Source: Pseudofrankia asymbiotica
GTDB lineage: Bacteria; Actinomycetota; Actinomycetes; Frankiales; Frankiaceae
DNA length: 6,022 nt
Direction of reading: 5' to 3'
Assembly (NCBI RefSeq): GCF_001983105.1
Contig: NZ_MOMC01000049.1
Coordinates: forward strand, 35,846 to 41,867
The translations under genes were made by a program, and so were the position numbers. The notes beneath the pieces were generated by a model. It was not told where the DNA came from and made no database searches. It saw nothing but the letters and a program-made list of their open reading frames with translations. Below, in pieces: positions 4,786-6,022 of this stretch. Within the stretch, counting starts at the first letter, position 1; every line of letters starts with the position of its first letter.

Positions 4786-6022
4786 CTACTCCGCCGGCGG
4801 GACCACCAGGGCCCGCACGATGTGGTCGCTCGGGTCGATCCGGATGAGGGTGGACTCGTAGAGCAACGTGGCGTAGACCGCGCCGGACGGGTCGACGATG
4901 ACCGAGTCCACGCTGCCCAGGTCCGCCTGAGTCGCCAGCGTTCCGTCGAGGCCGCCCGAACCGGCGGTGCCCACGCCCGCGTACGTGGTGATGACGCCGT
5001 CCGTTCCGATCTTGCGGATCTTGCCGTTGGACTGGTCGGCGATGTACAGCGCGCCGTCGCCGCCCAGGGCGAGGCCGATCGGGTCGTAGAGCTGCGCCTT
5101 CTGGCCGGGCCCGCCGTCGCCGGTGTCACCGCTCGTGCCGGCGGTGCCGGCGATCGTGCTGATGATCCCGTCTGGGGTGATCTTCCGAACGGTCTCCAGG
5201 TTGTCGTCGGAGACGTAGACAGTTCCGTCGGCCGCGACCGCGAGCCCGTTCGGTGAGGGCAGTGTCGCCTTCGTCGCCGGTCCGCCGTCACCCTCGCGGT
5301 TGCCGGCACCGGAGCGGCTGTACGCGCCGGCAACCGTCGAGATCAGGCCATCCTTGGTGACTTTCCGGATCCGGTTTCCCTCGGCGAGGTAGACCGAGCC
5401 GTCCGGGCCGATCGCCAGCGCCGTGGGCCCGTAGAGCGCGGCCTTGGCCGCCAGGCCCGAGTCCACCGTGAAACCGTCCTCGTCAGCGCTGACGCCGGCG
5501 AACACGAACGCCCGGCCGTCGGACGCGACCCGGTAGACCCGGTCGGCGCCGTAGTCGGCGATGTAGAGGGTGCCGTCCGGCGCGACCGCCACCGCCCGCG
5601 GATCCATCAGGACGAGCGACAGCGCGGAGATCCCACCGGCGGGGATCGGGGCGGGAGTGGGTGCCGGAGTGCTCGCCCCGGGCTGGGGTGTACCCGACGG
5701 CTGCGCCGCCGGCGGGCCGATACCAGCGATCTTGCGCAGGGCACCGTCCGGGCTGAGCTGGTACACCGCCGCGGTGCCGTCGGATCCGCCGGGGGCGGCG
5801 ACGTAGACCGAGCCGTCCCTGGCCAGGCCGAGCGCCCCGAGATAGCTGCCGCCGGTCAGAACCCGCTGCTCGCCGGCGTATCCGACCTTCGCGTCACCGT
5901 TACCGCCGCGGTTGGCCAGGACCAGGCCGACGATGAGCGCCGCGACGCAGACAACGGCTACTCCCCCCACGATGAGCGTGACACGGCGGCGCGCGCTGGG
6001 GCGGGCACGTCGCCGGCGGCGG
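4786..6022 (-). CDS. Membrane-anchored six-bladed NHL beta-propeller protein, N-terminus beyond window
   Basis: The frame ends with TAG (4788-4786) and is open to the right edge. GTG5970 is the only start-like codon near the beginning, but it has no ribosome site and lies inside the hydrophobic segment. The upstream in-frame codons encode RRRRRARPSARRRVTLIV, so the true start is outside. The basic stretch plus a roughly 23-residue helix (VTLIVGGVAVVCVAALIVGLVLA) predicts N-in, C-out topology. Counting from GTG5970, six NHL-like blades follow at about 43-84, 121-159, 178-214, 236-275, 292-332 and 349-390. They show repeated PDGTLYIAD / DGSVYLAE strands, IRKV..DG..ST.AG closings and GDGGP(A/G)xKAxL linkers. 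A Pro/Thr/Ala-rich insert (about 85-112) separates blades 1 and 2. NHL propellers bind ligands or partner proteins and have no common catalytic role. Basic tail, helix and six-bladed outer propeller match the back half of PknD-type Ser/Thr kinases, but a simple anchored propeller is equally possible from what is visible. Confidence 0.88.
   Translation of the reverse strand, partial: RRRRRARPSARRRVTLIVGGVAVVCVAALIVGLVLANRGGNGDAKVGYAGEQRVLTGGSYLGALGLARDGSVYVAAPGGSDGTAAVYQLSPDGALRKIAGIGPPAAQPSGTPQPGASTPAPTPAPIPAGGISALSLVLMDPRAVAVAPDGTLYIADYGADRVYRVASDGRAFVFAGVSADEDGFTVDSGLAAKAALYGPTALAIGPDGSVYLAEGNRIRKVTKDGLISTVAGAYSRSGAGNREGDGGPATKATLPSPNGLAVAADGTVYVSDDNLETVRKITPDGIISTIAGTAGTSGDTGDGGPGQKAQLYDPIGLALGGDGALYIADQSNGKIRKIGTDGVITTYAGVGTAGSGGLDGTLATQADLGSVDSVIVDPSGAVYATLLYESTLIRIDPSDHIVRALVVPPAE

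Noticed and set aside
4407..5333. Minus-strand frame of 308 codons linking the propeller and oxidase genes
   Set aside because: It is out of frame with both, and its product is Arg/Ser/Thr/Pro-rich low complexity, whereas the other frames carry clear NHL and BBE motifs.
5968..5970. GTG as the true start of the propeller gene
   Set aside because: It has no Shine-Dalgarno, would begin within the transmembrane helix and would discard the arginine-rich flank encoded in frame before it.

Overview
The window is very GC-rich. Its coding frames have G or C at almost every third codon position, and GTG or TTG starts are plausible. The protein families present (a T4SS-like envelope pair, a Tat/lipoprotein berberine-bridge-type oxidase, a membrane-anchored NHL propeller) point to a high-GC actinobacterium. 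A Frankia-like organism would fit the intergenic repeat style, but the genus is a guess from general appearance.

Layout. Bases 32-1943 (+ strand) hold two envelope genes. The first is a membrane or lipoprotein with a probable NTF2/VirB8-like outer domain. The second is a membrane-anchored bifunctional peptidoglycan hydrolase (lytic transglycosylase plus NlpC/P60). Such pairs are typical of actinobacterial conjugation or type IV secretion-like clusters, where they would sit in the wall-crossing part of the machine; the rest of such a cluster would lie to the left of this window. Fourteen bases after the hydrolase stop, on the opposite strand, is a 52-codon gene for a one-helix membrane protein (1958-2116).

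Bases 2117-3006 carry no convincing gene. They hold a 12-bp perfect inverted repeat, then a dense group of GC-rich palindromes, then a repeat tract built on the mirror-symmetric core GAGCGAAGCGAG and on CGGAGCGAACCA. The tract includes a 53-bp direct repeat with 51 matches. It runs into the stop codon of the next gene.

Bases 3007-6022 (- strand) hold two exported or membrane proteins transcribed leftward. A six-bladed NHL propeller protein anchored by one transmembrane helix has a reading frame open through the right edge, so its N-terminus is missing; it could be the sensor half of a PknD-like Ser/Thr kinase. After a 168-bp gap with a 16-bp perfect palindrome between two copies of a 12-bp direct repeat comes a Tat-type lipoprotein FAD oxidase with both residues expected for bicovalent flavin attachment.

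All five genes appear to encode envelope-located proteins. Nothing in the window shows that the left (secretion-like) and right (oxidase/propeller) groups work together, and the repeat-filled gap suggests that they are separate units.
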